From assembly GCA_039000515.1 (NCBI GenBank), contig JBCFYV010000100.1, positions 22,148,305 to 22,212,304 on the forward strand: 64,000 bases of DNA, in the 5' to 3' direction. The notes beneath the pieces are model-generated. The model was not told the DNA's origin and did no database searches. It saw only the letters and a program-made list of their open reading frames with translations. Source of the stretch: Timema cristinae. Taxonomy: Eukaryota > Arthropoda > Insecta > Phasmatodea > Timematidae. Position numbers and translations under genes: made by a program. Positions 10,216-22,239 of the stretch are shown here, piece by piece. How positions within the stretch are numbered: position 1 is the stretch's first letter; the number at the start of each line of letters is the position of its first letter.

Positions 10216-10894
10216 CTAAGCTTGTTGAGTGATCTGATATAGGCCCTAACTAAACCCTTTCAGTTTTATGTGGTTTGTGTTTACTTAGAGCACCATTTGG
10301 AGGACATAAACATCCAACTTAAGAACAAATTAATAATATAAATTAAGACAGATAAATTTGAATATTTTGGTCATGTTTGATGCAAAGTAAAAAAAACAAC
10401 AGTTTAGATATTATCACAAAATGCTTTTGATATACGTAACAATTTACAAGAATCTGTCTTAATAATAATATTTTGTATAATATTAAATGAGTGTTTAAGG
10501 TTAGATAGAGATTTAAAAAATATAGTGCCTTTAAGAGAACAGTACAAGAGTTTTTAAAGTGATAAACGTTTTTCACTGTGATCTATCTCATCCATTCAAG
10601 TGAGGCCCCTACTTAATTTGTGTACACTGACAAGATAGAAGAAGGTATGCAAATACAAATCATAAGTTACACTTATAAGAATGGACCTAATTCAAAAATA
10701 CACATTTGTACAATTTGAAAATAGATTTAACTATAGACTTCATTGTAGTTAAAATCTTTAAAAGGGTTTCCACTCAATTTAAAGTTGTTTTTTTTAATCA
10801 TAGTTGGTGCACACATAAGTTTAGTCCTCCCTTATAACCTCCTCATTACTTTATTTGAAATCATGTATTCAAATCATTTCAATTTTCCATTTAT
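10216..10894. other. AT-rich intergenic, nothing recognised
   Basis: No coding pattern or clear repeat seen. The 77-codon frame at 10343-10576 (minus) is composition-driven. Confidence 0.6.
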
Positions 10895-11145
10895 TTGGGG
10901 CATTTAACGTGCACTTTATAAATCGACTTATAAACTAGCTTAAATCTAGAACAGATACAATATCCAGCCCCCCTGCCACCCCGACTGTTAATTCAACCCT
11001 GTGAAAGGGTAAACGCACAGTTCATCAAAGATAATTTTTTAGACAATTTTTTAGACCATGCCGAGAATCGAAACTGGGACTTTTATCTCAGTATGAAAAC
11101 ACGCCACCGACTGATCTAAAGTATCAGACCGTGTATTGAGATCAA
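10895..11145 (-). mobile_element. SINE family C (tRNA-derived), degenerate copy
   Basis: The right end CGAGAATCGAAACTGGGAC, followed by ACACGCCACCGACTGATCTA, is the reverse complement of a tRNA head with a B box. The interior words GTGCACTTTATAAATCGACT, CTTATAAACTAGCTTA and CTGTGAAAGGGTAAACGC recur in diverged form at 31395-31715. Confidence 0.55.
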
Positions 11146-12529
11146 CATTTAGTACGGTTTATTTATAGCTATAGAACCATTTTAATAACATCTGCCTTTA
11201 TAAATAACTAATTATAGCTTTCAGATGTGTATAGGATTTTCTAAATTTTCCAGAGATAAAAGTTTATAGGAATTTGTTATTTTATTATTAGATTTCAATT
11301 AATATTGTTTGAAATAAGTTTTAATTCATCATCGGCTCTATGTTATGCTTGAGGCCTTTAAGGTAGCATTATTTTAATTTTTCCCTGAAAATGACTTTTA
11401 GGGTACTTTACAGAAGCTGAAATTTCCGTATCTCCGCAACTATTTGAGATACTGATTAACATATAGTTGCAAAATTGTAGTACTAATAAAAATTAAAAAC
11501 ATCTATATGAAATATATTTTGATAAAACCAACAGTCTGAGATAATGGCAAATCTATTAATACAATTTTGTGAGCTTAAGATGTAAAGAAACACTACATAA
11601 ATCTTAACGCAACAATTCTCCAATGCCATAGAGTAATTAAATATAAGTCTCTAAAAGTTAATGTTTTTTTTCCCTTAAAACTCTTAAGAGAAATGTTGGT
11701 ACAACAATGATATATCTCCATTTTAGACTCAATAGTCAATATTTACATTTTTTATTGGTAAAAATTTATAAATGAGGAATTTAATAGCATTGCGATGTCA
11801 TGAAGATGTACAGCACATAGTAAAATACCGAAAATATTAACCGTAAGTTGGAATTTTAACACGAAGTGATGAGCCCTGTAGACCCAAAATTGATCATTTT
11901 TATTGGTGCAAATATACAAATGAGGTCATTAAGTCTGTAAAAATAAAATTATAATATTTAAAACCGAGACTAAAAAATGTTTTGCATAAAAATTAGCTTT
12001 AAAATTGCAAAGAAGGCCGCATCGGTAGGCGAGAAACTGCCATGCAGACGTTAAGCTATGAGGCAATAGCTAATGAGCTATGCGTTATTTAATAAAAGAA
12101 TACATATTAATACATTATTTAATCTATATAAAGCAAAAAGCATGAAGCTAGACAGAATTTCCCGCCTACAACTCATGATTCTCGAAACAAATTATATTAA
12201 TGTGCTTGAAATCGAACCTAAGGAAAGTTTCCATGGAAAAATGAAGTTTTGCCATGTTCCACTTCAAGGTCGTTTTCTATTATTACGAGGGTGGACAGGA
12301 CTGCTGGCTGATCCCACCCTTCAAAGTTTCTAGTAGAGAGCGACGGAGAAGCGAGATAGAGAATATTTTAGCCGGTTTACCCCTAGGCTATCAAATTGAC
12401 ACTTTCTGATGTTGGAGAACACAAGCGATCCTAGCTGCGAAATATTTTCTACTAATCTAAGCTCGTCAGTTTTTTTAGCTGGGCTGGTGACTTCTTGTGT
12501 AGGATATAAATATGCTACCAATGAGAATT
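11146..12529. other. AT-rich intergenic with a short imperfect repeat
   Basis: ATTTTTTATTGGTAAAAATT..AAATGAGG near 11747 is echoed at 11894 (ATTTTTATTGGTGCAAATAT). An 86-codon open frame at 12073-12333 matches no family I know. Nothing else supported. Confidence 0.5.
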
Positions 12530-12645
12530 AACATTTCATTTGACTCCTTTATATATTAAATCATCCACCTCCACTCTGGTTGAAAATCTATTTAACAAAC
12601 ATTGATTAATAATTATATTAGATGAACTAATCAATTATTAATAGA
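12530..12645 (+). repeat. Diverged duplicate A (pair with 13393-13575)
   Basis: ATTTGACTCCTTTATATATT, then ATTTAACAAACATT and an ATTAATAATTATATTA stretch, parallels 13393-13575 (ATTTGACTCCCTTATATATA, CAACAAACATTCTGG). Both are followed by a SINE-like head word. Confidence 0.5.
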
Positions 12646-12673
12646 CCGGCTTTGGTGGCCACTAGGCTTAAGG
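12646..12673 (+). mobile_element. SINE family A head fragment
   Basis: GACCGGCTTTGGTGGCC ACTAGG resembles the first 25 bases of family A heads and is cut at 12674 by a hAT-like terminus. Confidence 0.4.
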
Positions 12674-12900
12674 CAATGGTTCCCAACCTTTTTCCTCTGG
12701 GGTGCACTTACAGGATTAATATTTGCTCACGTCACAACGTAATTTCTTATATATAAGTAATACATAAAAAAAAGATCTACTCCTAGCAGTGGCTTAGGCC
12801 TGACATAAAACACAACTACTTTATAATATGATAGTGAGACACCCAGAAAGTATAAAACAATGCATCTATAAAAAATAAATCATTCACAAAATATATTGTT
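12674..12900 (+). mobile_element. hAT-like terminal fragment
   Basis: CAATGGTTCCCAACCTTTTT is close to the well-known hAT terminal sequence CAGTGGTTCTCAACC. No matching right terminus is visible, so the right limit is arbitrary. Confidence 0.45.
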
Positions 12901-13392
12901 TAGTGAGAGGCGTGAGCTTTTTTTTTGTTGGGAAATCTCACTTAAATTAGGTAAACGTTGAGACAAACAAATTCTCAACCAATAAACACAAATACATACT
13001 TAGCTTTGGATTTTTCTGTTTGACGAGTGACACAAAGTATCCACTAACATTTTATTTCATATAATATAGACTTTTTCATCTACTCAAACGAGGGTTGAAA
13101 TATCTCCTGTCCTATGATATGTTCTCAAGATTCTTTCAACAAAAAATAAAATTGTGTATTTGTATCCATCATTATTAAATAATTTGTTATGGGTAAGAAT
13201 CTATGCTTTCCCGCTAATGTCGGCCGAATTATCAATTCAAATGTCAAATATCTTCAAACTTTGGAAAGTACTTCTCTCCATATTAGCACACATATCAAAT
13301 ATTATTTTGTAAACTGATATATACAATACATATAAACTGTCTAGACATTAACCTGTATAAGAGCCTATGCTATCAATAGTGAATTAGATTGT

Positions 13393-13575
13393 AATTTGAC
13401 TCCCTTATATATATGAAGTTAATCATATCAGGTTTAGTTAACAAACTATTCAACAAACATTCTGGCAAACCATCATTTATTATATTTAAATGAATAATTA
13501 TGTATTAATATAATTAAAAATAAATATATTAGTTGAATACTTGTATAAATCAATTAATAATAGATAAGCTTCAGT
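13393..13575 (+). repeat. Diverged duplicate B (pair with 12530-12645)
   Basis: See copy A. This copy is expanded by AT-rich insertions. Confidence 0.45.
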
Positions 13576-14026
13576 AGTGTGAGTTACCCTAGATAGCACT
13601 GTCATGGATCCTTTTACAAACTAATACTATATGGGTAATTGATTAAAGATCAACACTTTCACAAACACAATCTTGATTTAATAATTCAGAAGCACTGTCT
13701 TTACAATGTCTCCAATCGAATCGAACACAACCGTGCACTGAAAGTCCCTTGATACCACTGACCCTATAATATTACTGGACAGATTGGACTTTAGCGTTTA
13801 ACTTGCTTTCAACCTAGATGTCACTGATCTGCTTTTACCCTCGCTTTAGTGGCCAAAAGGTTGAAATATAACTTAAACAAATATTTCATTTAGATTTACA
13901 TTACAATAATAATGATAACTTTATTATAACATTAAGATAAATATTTTCTTTCAATTCCTTGCCACCCGTGATAACAATAAACAAACAAGATCAGTTCATG
14001 TGTAAGCCTTACCCCGAACAGTAGAT

Positions 14027-14242
14027 CCATGGTCTATGCTCTAAGGCTTCACTCTCGTGATAAGCTAGACTGACAGGGAGAAATTAGTTCGAATTGCAAT
14101 AGGTGTATTTAAGTTTTTTATAATTTTTTCCACTATCTCTTCTCGTAAATGTTAGTACAATTACGCTAAATTTGGAAGTTAATCTCTAACTCATTAGCGT
14201 AACTTGTACATGTCTGTACAACCTGATCAGATAGTATGACGA
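14027..14242 (+). mobile_element. SINE family A, old copy
   Basis: CATGGTCTATGCTCTAAGGC head, B-box-like AGTTCGAATTGC, then the family body (TTTTTCCACTATCTCTTCTC, CATTAGCGTAACTTGTACAT). The stretch just before it (TACCCCGAACAGTAG at 14010) looks like the tail of another copy. Confidence 0.6.
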
Positions 14243-14500
14243 AGTTAAAAAATTAATAATTTATACATATGTCGAAAAAAAACTTTATCTCGAGATAATT
14301 TAGATCAGTTTAATGTATATAAGAATATAAGATTCTACTGAACCAAATGTTAAATATTCAAAGATCACGTTTAATTTAATACATTTTAACATTTTATGTA
14401 TTAAACTATCACTTAAAACGCTTTAATATACACAGCCACCCTAATCGTCCGACATACCCACAACATTAAAGTAGCAAAATATACATATCATGTCAACATT

Positions 14501-16454
14501 TTAATGATACTTCCTCAAATCAAAATTGTCTTTGACCATGCTTGATAGGTGCATTTCCAAATACTTAATCAATAAAAACAAGACAATTTCTACCAAAATT
14601 AATATCAAGCTTGATATTAAACCAAAGAATAAAATATAAAAAGCTGACTACAAATGTGACTTACTTAACGGTTTCATGTGAGTAAGCGGTGCAAGTGTAT
14701 AGGAGGAAAGAACATCATCTTTCCATTTCTTATACAAGCCACTTTGAATAATACGGGCGATCAGAGAATTCAATCTATCTAAATAATGGGAGTTTGCTGC
14801 TAACCTGAATACAACTGGACTGGCATCAAAATATTCTCTCATTAGATGAAGCAATGGTCTGCCGTTATCTTGATATTTACGTTGATTTATTTGATAGGTA
14901 CCAAAGAATGATCCTGTGAAGAAGCAAACATTACGATGGAAGGCTGCGTCGTGCAATATATTTCTAATATTGGTAGAAAATGTAGTCTTGGAAATAAATC
15001 TTTCTACTATAGACATATCAATATAGCTTGATTTAAGTTTCGAAAATATATTTGGATCGAGGTTGAGGGCCAATTTAAACGTTGATTCTTCTAACTCTGT
15101 TAATTTGTTGACATCCGGGTAGTATTTTGGTTGAGTAAGATAGCTAGTCAAGGAACCTTGATAAGCATTGTTCATGATTAGGCTATATATCAAGCATAAC
15201 ACCAAGAAATATCTTTGTGACGTATGTATTGGTAATATTGTTCTGGCACCAGTTACGATGACTTGATACGTTCCCAGTAGTATACTTCTGTCTGCTGCGT
15301 CATCTCCATGTTGAGTGTTGAATGTCATATGTAATTTACCGGCAATCGCAACGACACCACATGTAACAAAGTGGAACCACCAGGTTTCTTGTCTGAAAGG
15401 AAGGATAAGATTCATATATCTAGGTAGCAGCCGTGCCTTCGGAACAAGGCAGGTATATGCATCATAATCATGAGGATATGTCATTGCACCAAATTTAGAT
15501 ACTATATAGGTTGCCACCATTCTATCTATATCTGGTATTCCATTGATGAATATATCTAACGAAGCTTTTTCATCATCGTAAGGAAACGCCAAGTTATGTA
15601 TATTTTTAATTGGAGGTATAACAATTATAGTCATATTCATGTGTTTAATAACTGCTTGTAGCAAAAGTTCATTTGTACCGCTCAATGACTTCTTACCGTT
15701 TGAATCTATGCTCTCAAACATCTTTGGGGGATTAGATTTAAAGCAAAGTTTCAAAGGATATCCATGAAGGTCACGCAATTTCTCCAAAGGCAACATTTTC
15801 TTCCAATTATTTACAGGTAGTTTACTAAGATCCGTGGTACCTTTGAATGGATTGTAAGTGAGCACGTTAACATTTTCATGACTTACCAGTTTCCTTGAAG
15901 ATTGAGATTTTACCAAAGTATTCTCTTGCAGTGAAAATAAAACAAGAATATTCAATAGCTTATACTCCTCCCAACACTTTTTGAATACTCTTTCAACACG
16001 GGGAAATATATTTGGAAACCACACTTGTTATGATTATAAAGAAATATCCTCTACTGTTCCACATATTTAATTCATTTATTGGGTATGCAGAATTTATAAA
16101 GCAGTCTTCTTCAATAAAAACTTTACTTTCACTGGCATCATCGAGAGCTTCCTCTTGTTCTGGTAGAAGAGTGTCATTTTGAACTAGTATGAGCTGTAAG
16201 TTATTGTAATGTACGTGATGAAGAAAACCATCAATAAATTTATCATCAACATCTGTATGTTTAGTAACTACGATGGGACCATGTATATATACAGAGTTAT
16301 CACGTATTAAATGAATCAATGATGTCGTTGTTTTACTAAATGTTTCTTGAGTCTGTGATGATAAGGGCTGCCCTTCTTTTAGAATAGAATTGTTTGTAAT
16401 GTATTTTGCATTAAAAAGAATTGCAACGAAATAAGATAAACATGACAAATCCAT
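14501..16454 (-). pseudogene. Divergent ionotropic receptor (IR), intronless, one frameshift and one premature TAG
   Basis: A chemosensory ligand-gated channel subunit of the iGluR-related IR family. The first frame, 16454-15993 (153 aa), starts with a hydrophobic signal-like stretch and ends in FFIIITSVVSKY. The second, 16024-14648 (458 aa), carries FKKCWEEYKLLNILVLF, the ligand-binding S1 lobe (LHGYPLKLCF at residues 86-95), TM1 at about 213-235, a pore region at about 248-265, TM2 with YQGSLTSYLT (288-297, the counterpart of the iGluR SYTANLAA motif) and the S2 lobe. The frames are offset by one base near 16000-16024. TAG at 14650-14648 would remove the last helix, yet the same frame runs on for 48 codons to TAA at 14503-14501 and encodes SAFYILFFGLISSLILILVE, the expected third membrane segment. 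So the gene once ended at 14501. Length of about 650 aa is normal for the family. It is either a young pseudogene, or the TAG is read through and the shift is an assembly error. Confidence 0.88.
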
Positions 16455-17479
16455 CTTCTGATGATCTTCTTACCTTCTGATTAATCAAAACATATTTCTC
16501 TCTATGGTCCTATATTTATTTTCACAATCTCTTTGTTAAAATATTGTCCTTCATACTTTTTTTAAATGCAAATTGGTGTCATGAGTATTAATTATTTATA
16601 TCATTATCAAAATTCCGAATATATATCTTAATATTCAACACTAAAAAATCTATTAATTGGTGACAAATGTTTCAACAGAAATATTCAATAATTCTTTCTA
16701 TTTTTTTATTTAGTTCTTTATATAATATATAATTACTAATTTTGCAATTATAAATCACAATTATATAAAAAATATATATATATTTTTTTAATACGATTTT
16801 AGTGACACACTTCCTATTTTACAATCGACTTCTCCATCTTTTAACCATACAAATTTAGTTCTCCAATTATCAAATAATAGTTATTATAATTCATGTTCTC
16901 TCTTATTCATGGCATTTGTTGATACGTGACATTAAAATAAATTTAATTGACGAAGAATGACTTTGCCGTAAGCTAACATTTACTAATACATTGTTTTAAT
17001 GTTTACATTAAAAGCCTATCATGACGGACTCCACCACGGTCCTATTAAATAGGCTTTACACAGTGGAGACAAACAAATTATGCATGCCAACTTTCCGAGT
17101 AAACTAAATGTACGTTTTATTCTAGGAGCTGTATACTCTGTTTGGCATGAACCCTATATGACTTTCAGTTAACATAAAAATGTTTCACACACTGTATGGT
17201 AGTAAAAGGTATTTTATTGAAGGGTTATAGTTCATCTGAAAATGGTGATATTAGTCTAAAACTGGTGTAATTATATATAAATTCTTGTGACACATTCAAT
17301 TCTTTTTGAAATTTTAGCTTGTGTTGTTTAAAATTTTATTTTTACAAATGATAACACATTATTTTTATATTTGAAAACATTTATAGTCACTTATTGTTGA
17401 AAATTAACAAAACTAAAGAGATGGATTGCTGTAATAAACCGTTTTAGAAACACTGACTTATTTAAATATAGTATTTGAA
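16455..17479. other. AT-rich 5' flank of the receptor gene
   Basis: Very AT-rich with (TA) runs near 16770-16790. No repeat head, coding pattern or definite promoter element can be defended. Confidence 0.5.
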
Positions 17480-18125
17480 ATACATCTGAAATAATATACT
17501 TATGTAGTCAACTTAGCGCGTGTGATATAATGGACATGGATTGAGCTATCGGTGGGAAATAGTTTTCTAGATTTGTTGTCCGCTTATATTTATCTTTAAG
17601 TAAGACCTCCTATATCATTGACGTCAGCAATTTTAATAATGTTGGAGAATATTTTTATATTATTCTTTTTTTTAAATTATTGATATAGCTCTTGGTATTA
17701 CATGAAATAACACATGGCCTTGATGGATATTGCTCGTTTACTCGATTGCATGCAATATCATTAGTTTGTCGAAAGCGCTAAGAAAAACAACATATTAAAT
17801 ATTTTATGTTAAAAGGAATGAGAATAAACTCAAGGCCTATGATAATAAAAAAAATTATTATAATTTATAACAGTATGATTTTCTTGTTTTTATCAGTCAT
17901 TTAAACTCATATTATTTTATGCATTTAATGCGCTATAATATTCAAAATTATACTATATTCTTATACTCTGTTTGCTTTAGTATTGCACAGTATTTCATCA
18001 CTCTTCCATCCTTCTCTTACACAGACAGGCTGGAGTCCTCTCTGTAAATAAATAAGGGATTGTAATGGAGACGTATTGCAATGTGTTGTACGTAGAAGTT
18101 TCTAGAAACCAGAGATCTTATTCGA
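17480..18125 (+). repeat. Diverged segmental duplication, copy 1
   Basis: Shares ordered blocks with 22240-22960: GGCCT-GATGGATATTGCT, TGCAATATC-TAGTTTGT, AAAGC-CT--GAAAAACAAC, then CTTCCAT-C-TCTCTTAC, AGACAGGCTGG and GTTGTAC--A-A--TTCTAGA. Both copies have the same orientation. Not coding in any frame I checked. Confidence 0.65.
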
Positions 18126-18207
18126 GGTTCATTTTCTCCTCCGTTAACTCACGCCAATCTTTGAGAGGACATTGCTTCTAACACGATTATTCCGTATCCG
18201 GAATTCT

Positions 18208-18437
18208 AAGCTAACTCTGGCGAAGCTAATCTCGTAGTAGACTAGACTGCTTGTGACGGGGAGATTGAAGTTCGATTCTCAGTCGGGTGTACTTAGTGGG
18301 TTTTTTTTCTAAATTATTTTCTAATCTCTTTCACGCAAGTGCGAATAAACTTCCTATTTGTACTATTTTCCTCTTTCCTAAAACAGCTAACGTAATTAGT
18401 ACATAAGCGTATAACCCGAACAGTTAGTAAGACGTAA
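18208..18437 (+). mobile_element. SINE family A copy
   Basis: GTGACGGGGAGATTGAAGTT, B box AGTTCGATTCTC, body words, and tail GCGTATAACCCGAACAGTTA. Confidence 0.8.
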
Positions 18438-19500
18438 TGATAAAATTTAAGAATAAACCACACCGTGGAAACCAGGTATCTCGCGTAGACATTTACAACG
18501 TGTGATATCAGACAGTGACCCATGAGTTCATATTAATGTTGGGATTTTAATATTATGTTCAAATAAACTAATAATCGATATATTGTGAACAGATTATACT
18601 TATATGAATAATAAATCTCACCACACGTTGAATATTTAACGTCACGAAGAGGAATATTACAATGTAGCTACACATCTTGGGGCACTTTTACGATCCAGTA
18701 AACACAATGTTACATTAGACAAGTAAAATACTGAAACAACACCATCGGTGGAGGATGGGACTCAAAATAGTTTTTTGGAATAATTGAATGCTCTTAGTCG
18801 TCTTTATGTTGACTTAAAAGCAATTATATATGAAAACTGTAATTGTGAGTATCTGCGTGTTACGTTTATAGCATTTGAACAAATTTATTAAAATAAACTA
18901 ATCTAAGAAAACATATAAATTCATAAGGAAATTTACAGCTTTTAAAAAACATTTATTTACTCAACGAAAAATATGTCCAGACTAGAAAATAAACAATAGT
19001 GTCAAACACTTATTGTCCTTAAAGCTTACACTTAACAGATTTATCAAGTCTTAATTGGAGGGAGAAAGGTTATAAAAGTATTTTAATGAAATATATCTGA
19101 CATATTTGAAATACTAGTATCGTATTAAAGCTATTAGACAAATCTAAGTGTAAATTCAAAAACATATTATACTTTGGAAGAAAATAATTTTTTTGGCAAG
19201 GATACATTTTATACCAGCACAATAAATTTCTAGCATAATGGTGTTAATATTGTGGTTTTCAATATTTATAACATTATAGTCGACTAATGATGGTGATTAA
19301 AAAGATAACACGTTTTCATGGTTCTCCGGGTTGGATACAACAATAATTATTGGTATATTTAAAAAAAAAACAGGTAATTATCATAAAATCGTAATATCCT
19401 TATTACGATTATCGGCAGTGTGATATTTTGCGGGTGTTTTTGATTATTGAATCTTTTTCATGCTCTTGAGGCCGTTTTTATTGTTTGGAAATACCACCAG
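18438..19500. other. AT-rich intergenic, nothing recognised
   Basis: No coding or repeat signal beyond low complexity. Confidence 0.5.
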
Positions 19501-19503
19501 ATT

Positions 19504-19824
19504 TCAGACCTCTTGACCTTTTCCTAATTTTTGGAATATCCTTGGACCCCCTCTTCCTCTTCTAGTAGAGTAGTGTTTATTCGACAACTTGTAGAGATAC
19601 CCCAGTTGACCGCAAACATTAAATTGTATTGCTTCATTTTCGAGAGTGAACATACCCATCGTGTAGCTGTGTGGAGTATAACCAGTGTTTTGGTTTCGTA
19701 TATGTGTATAATCAATAATATTCGTGTTTGTTCTTAAAGTTTTTTCATAATGTACATTAGTATAAATTTCCACCTGTATTATCTTAAACTTTCTTACTGG
19801 CTGCCTCTCACGTATATTGAACAT
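19504..19824 (-). CDS. Unrecognised 106-codon open frame
   Basis: The frame has balanced composition (VRKFKIIQVEIYTNVHYE.., FNVCGQLGYLYKL) unlike the surrounding AT-driven frames, and lies about 150 bp downstream of a candidate first exon on the same strand. I tried joining it to that exon using the AG at 19832 and neighbouring AGs, and the phase did not match. It may be a chance frame. Function unknown. Confidence 0.25.
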   Translation of the reverse strand: MFNIRERQPVRKFKIIQVEIYTNVHYEKTLRTNTNIIDYTHIRNQNTGYTPHSYTMGMFTLENEAIQFNVCGQLGYLYKLSNKHYSTRRGRGGPRIFQKLGKGQEV

Positions 19825-19866
19825 TTATGACTGCATATTAGGGAAATACTCTTCTCTCCTCCCAAC

Positions 19867-19869
<3 letters not shown>

Positions 19870-19897
<28 letters not shown>
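19870..19897 (+). repeat. (TA)n microsatellite
   Basis: Uninterrupted TA dinucleotides. Confidence 0.9.
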
Positions 19898-19983
19898 ACC
19901 CAACAATTCTACAAAATAATGTTTATATTCAACAAAGGAGTCATAATGTGACCACGAGTTAAACAGCAGAGGAAAGTACTTAC

Positions 19984-20195
19984 ATCCCCAGACCTATCTT
20001 TATAATTTGTTCTTTATTCCCTTGTCTATTCAAGAGTGGTCTTCCGTGACATTTTGTGTTGTGTTTTGGCACAACCACGTCTTCAAATGCTGTACACATA
20101 GTTAAGAATACAATATGTCCACTGACATCAGATATAAAACGTTTAGTTCCAACATTTCCCGTTAGGAGTGCCAATAACGAGCATAACATAAACAA
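19984..20195 (-). CDS. Candidate first exon with signal peptide and consensus splice donor
   Basis: The frame starts MFMLCSLLALLTGNVGTKRF, a convincing signal peptide (short N-region, leucine-rich core, small residues at the cleavage site), then about 50 residues with two cysteines (TMC, TKCHGRPLL). It runs directly into GTAAGT at 19983-19978 on the minus strand, a perfect donor, leaving the reading frame in phase 2. No matching acceptor was found within the next kilobase. Family not recognised. Confidence 0.35.
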
Positions 20196-20609
20196 TAGTC
20201 ATCCTTGCATCAATCATATTTAATTATTACAATTGATTGTTGGAACGACATTTTACTTCAAATTGGATGTCATGGTCAAATAATGAATGTGCTATTAGTT
20301 ATTTATTAAATAAAACCAATCAAATGACAATAGAAATCCACAAAAGTACTTTCATTAAGAAAAGAGGTGCTTCAACTAGATCTAAAGCACTATCACACCA
20401 TATTTATTCAAATATTGTTAGGAATATAAGAAAATATATACAGCGTTTTCAAAAATTAGCACGAATTCAAATATTTGGATTTAATAATTTAAAAGTACAT
20501 TAGATAGGTGCTAATATGATTACTTAAAATTAATTATGGTCTTAGATTAACAAATACATAGTATCAATATAAGCCAACTATATTAACTTACATCTAACAT
20601 TGGTTTATA

Positions 20610-20785
20610 AAGGGACGAATAACTAGTCTAATAGTTTGTCTCTTAATTTATCCACTGGTGGTGCGTAAAGTCACAACACGTGCCAGTCCATCATCTACAT
20701 ACTGACATTCTTGTACAACTCCTGTTTTCCAATGTATTGGTGCAAAGGTTTGCTTCCTTAATTAGTACAATACCTCAAGTAATTA
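20610..20785 (-). pseudogene. BEL/Pao retrotransposon integrase C-terminal relic
   Basis: Minus-strand reading gives GIVLIKEAN and, one base shifted, APIHWKTGVVQECQYVDDGL, ARVVTLRTTSG, stop, IKRQ. This is the familiar end of BEL/Pao polyproteins, where a conserved WKxGxVxExxxGxDGxxRVxTxRT motif is followed by KRPVxKLCxLP. It is broken by one frame change and one stop, and the usual KLCLLP is lost. No LTRs seen nearby. Confidence 0.6.
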
Positions 20786-22120
20786 AATTATGAAAATTGT
20801 TGTTCCAATTTTGCTACGGTTGGATGGAGCTCACATATTATTCCTTTGACCATCTTTAACAAAAATGTTGGGTTAATCTTTGCAGGTACAATATTACCAT
20901 CAGGGTAGACGGTTGACAGAGTAGGACGTATAGTCAAAAGCAGGCAAAGTTTTAAAAGGTTTTCTTATCTGTAAATAAGAATCTCTGATATATGCTTGAC
21001 TCTGTGGAGTCGTCCACCATCTTAACCAAAGGGTGTGAATTGTGATAGGCCTCAATTTGTGATGTTAAGGTGGTCAGATTTTCGAATTTAAAGATGTTAT
21101 TTCTCATTACTTATCGAAAGTGTGTAACCTCCTTTACCTAACAAATTCAAAATTGTAGCCTCAAATAGAAAAATTATTATAAACACAATTAGAGTTGGTC
21201 GCTTGATTAATTGTTTCGAGTACAAACATTGAAAATTCACAGCACGCAAGTCAATCTAGTTTCGGGAATGATAGTTTAATGGCCACGGTGAAAAATTACT
21301 TTTAGGTTTTGAGCATGATTACATCAATAAATAAAAGTATAAACGTAAAATTATGTGATTTTCTTCTGATGTTTTGTTCCCGAGCAACGGAATGGAGTGA
21401 ATAGAATTATTACCAGATTTCAATCAAATATCTAACTATCCCAACTGTGGAAGTGCGCTGGACGGACGTCAGATATCAATTAATAAACAAGCACACAGTG
21501 GGCCTTACTATTATAATTATAAGGGCTACAAAATTATATTCTTGTGGCTTTGACAAATGTTATTTATGAATTTATAATGATATATGTTGGGACAAATGGG
21601 CGTATATCGGAGTGTGGAGTTTGGAGATTACACTTTTTGATCTAAAACTTAGAAATAGAAATCAAAAACATACAGACAACACAAAAACTCTTAATTCAAT
21701 GAGTTTTGTATTTAATAAGGGTTGAAGCTCTTAGCCTTGATAAACACTTCCTCAAAACTTTTACTATGTATGAACGCAATCCAGAAAGAAAGGTATATAA
21801 CTACTGTTATAGTAAGTTCATTGGGTATTGTGGCAGATATATTCCATCTATTGCACACAACAATGTATCCATAGAAATCTGAACCTGTAGTTAAGGTATG
21901 TTTTATCTTGAACAACTATCATAGAAAAAATTGTAGAGTTGCATACTCTTCATCTGATCTCTTAGATAAAGAATACATTGAAAGTGGCAGGTTAACTGAA
22001 GATGCATGGCGAAGTGAACCACCTAAAACTACCTACAAATACTACAAATAATTCCTGCATGAAATTCCACCGAAAAAGCCAGACAAAGCTTTTATTAGTG
22101 AGGATTACTCCATCTAGTTA
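20786..22120. other. Intergenic with weak coding-like fragments
   Basis: Short minus-strand stretches at about 20810-20960 and 21000-21070 have protein-like composition but no family match. The 67-codon frame at 21712-21915 is unconvincing. Confidence 0.35.
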
Positions 22121-22124
22121 TGAT

Positions 22125-22213
22125 ATTCTGAAAATTTAAAAATGACACCTGGACATACGAATAGTCCCAGGTTCGATTACTGTGACCAGATGTCATTTTT
22201 AAATTTTCAGAAT
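22125..22213. repeat. Near-perfect 28-bp-stem hairpin with 33-nt loop
   Basis: The arm 22125-22152 pairs with 22186-22213 at 27 of 28 positions; the only difference is C versus T in ACAYCTGG. The loop contains CAGGTTCGATTACTG, which looks like a tRNA B box. Confidence 0.85.
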
Positions 22214-22239
22214 TTAAGATACATCTGATTAATATGTAT

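Noticed and set aside
16770..16795. TATA-like run upstream of the receptor as a promoter
   Set aside because: The whole flank is AT-rich, so a TATA call has no weight.
19504..20195. Joining the signal-peptide exon to the 106-codon frame
   Set aside because: Splice phases at the available AG sites do not match; the join is not supported.
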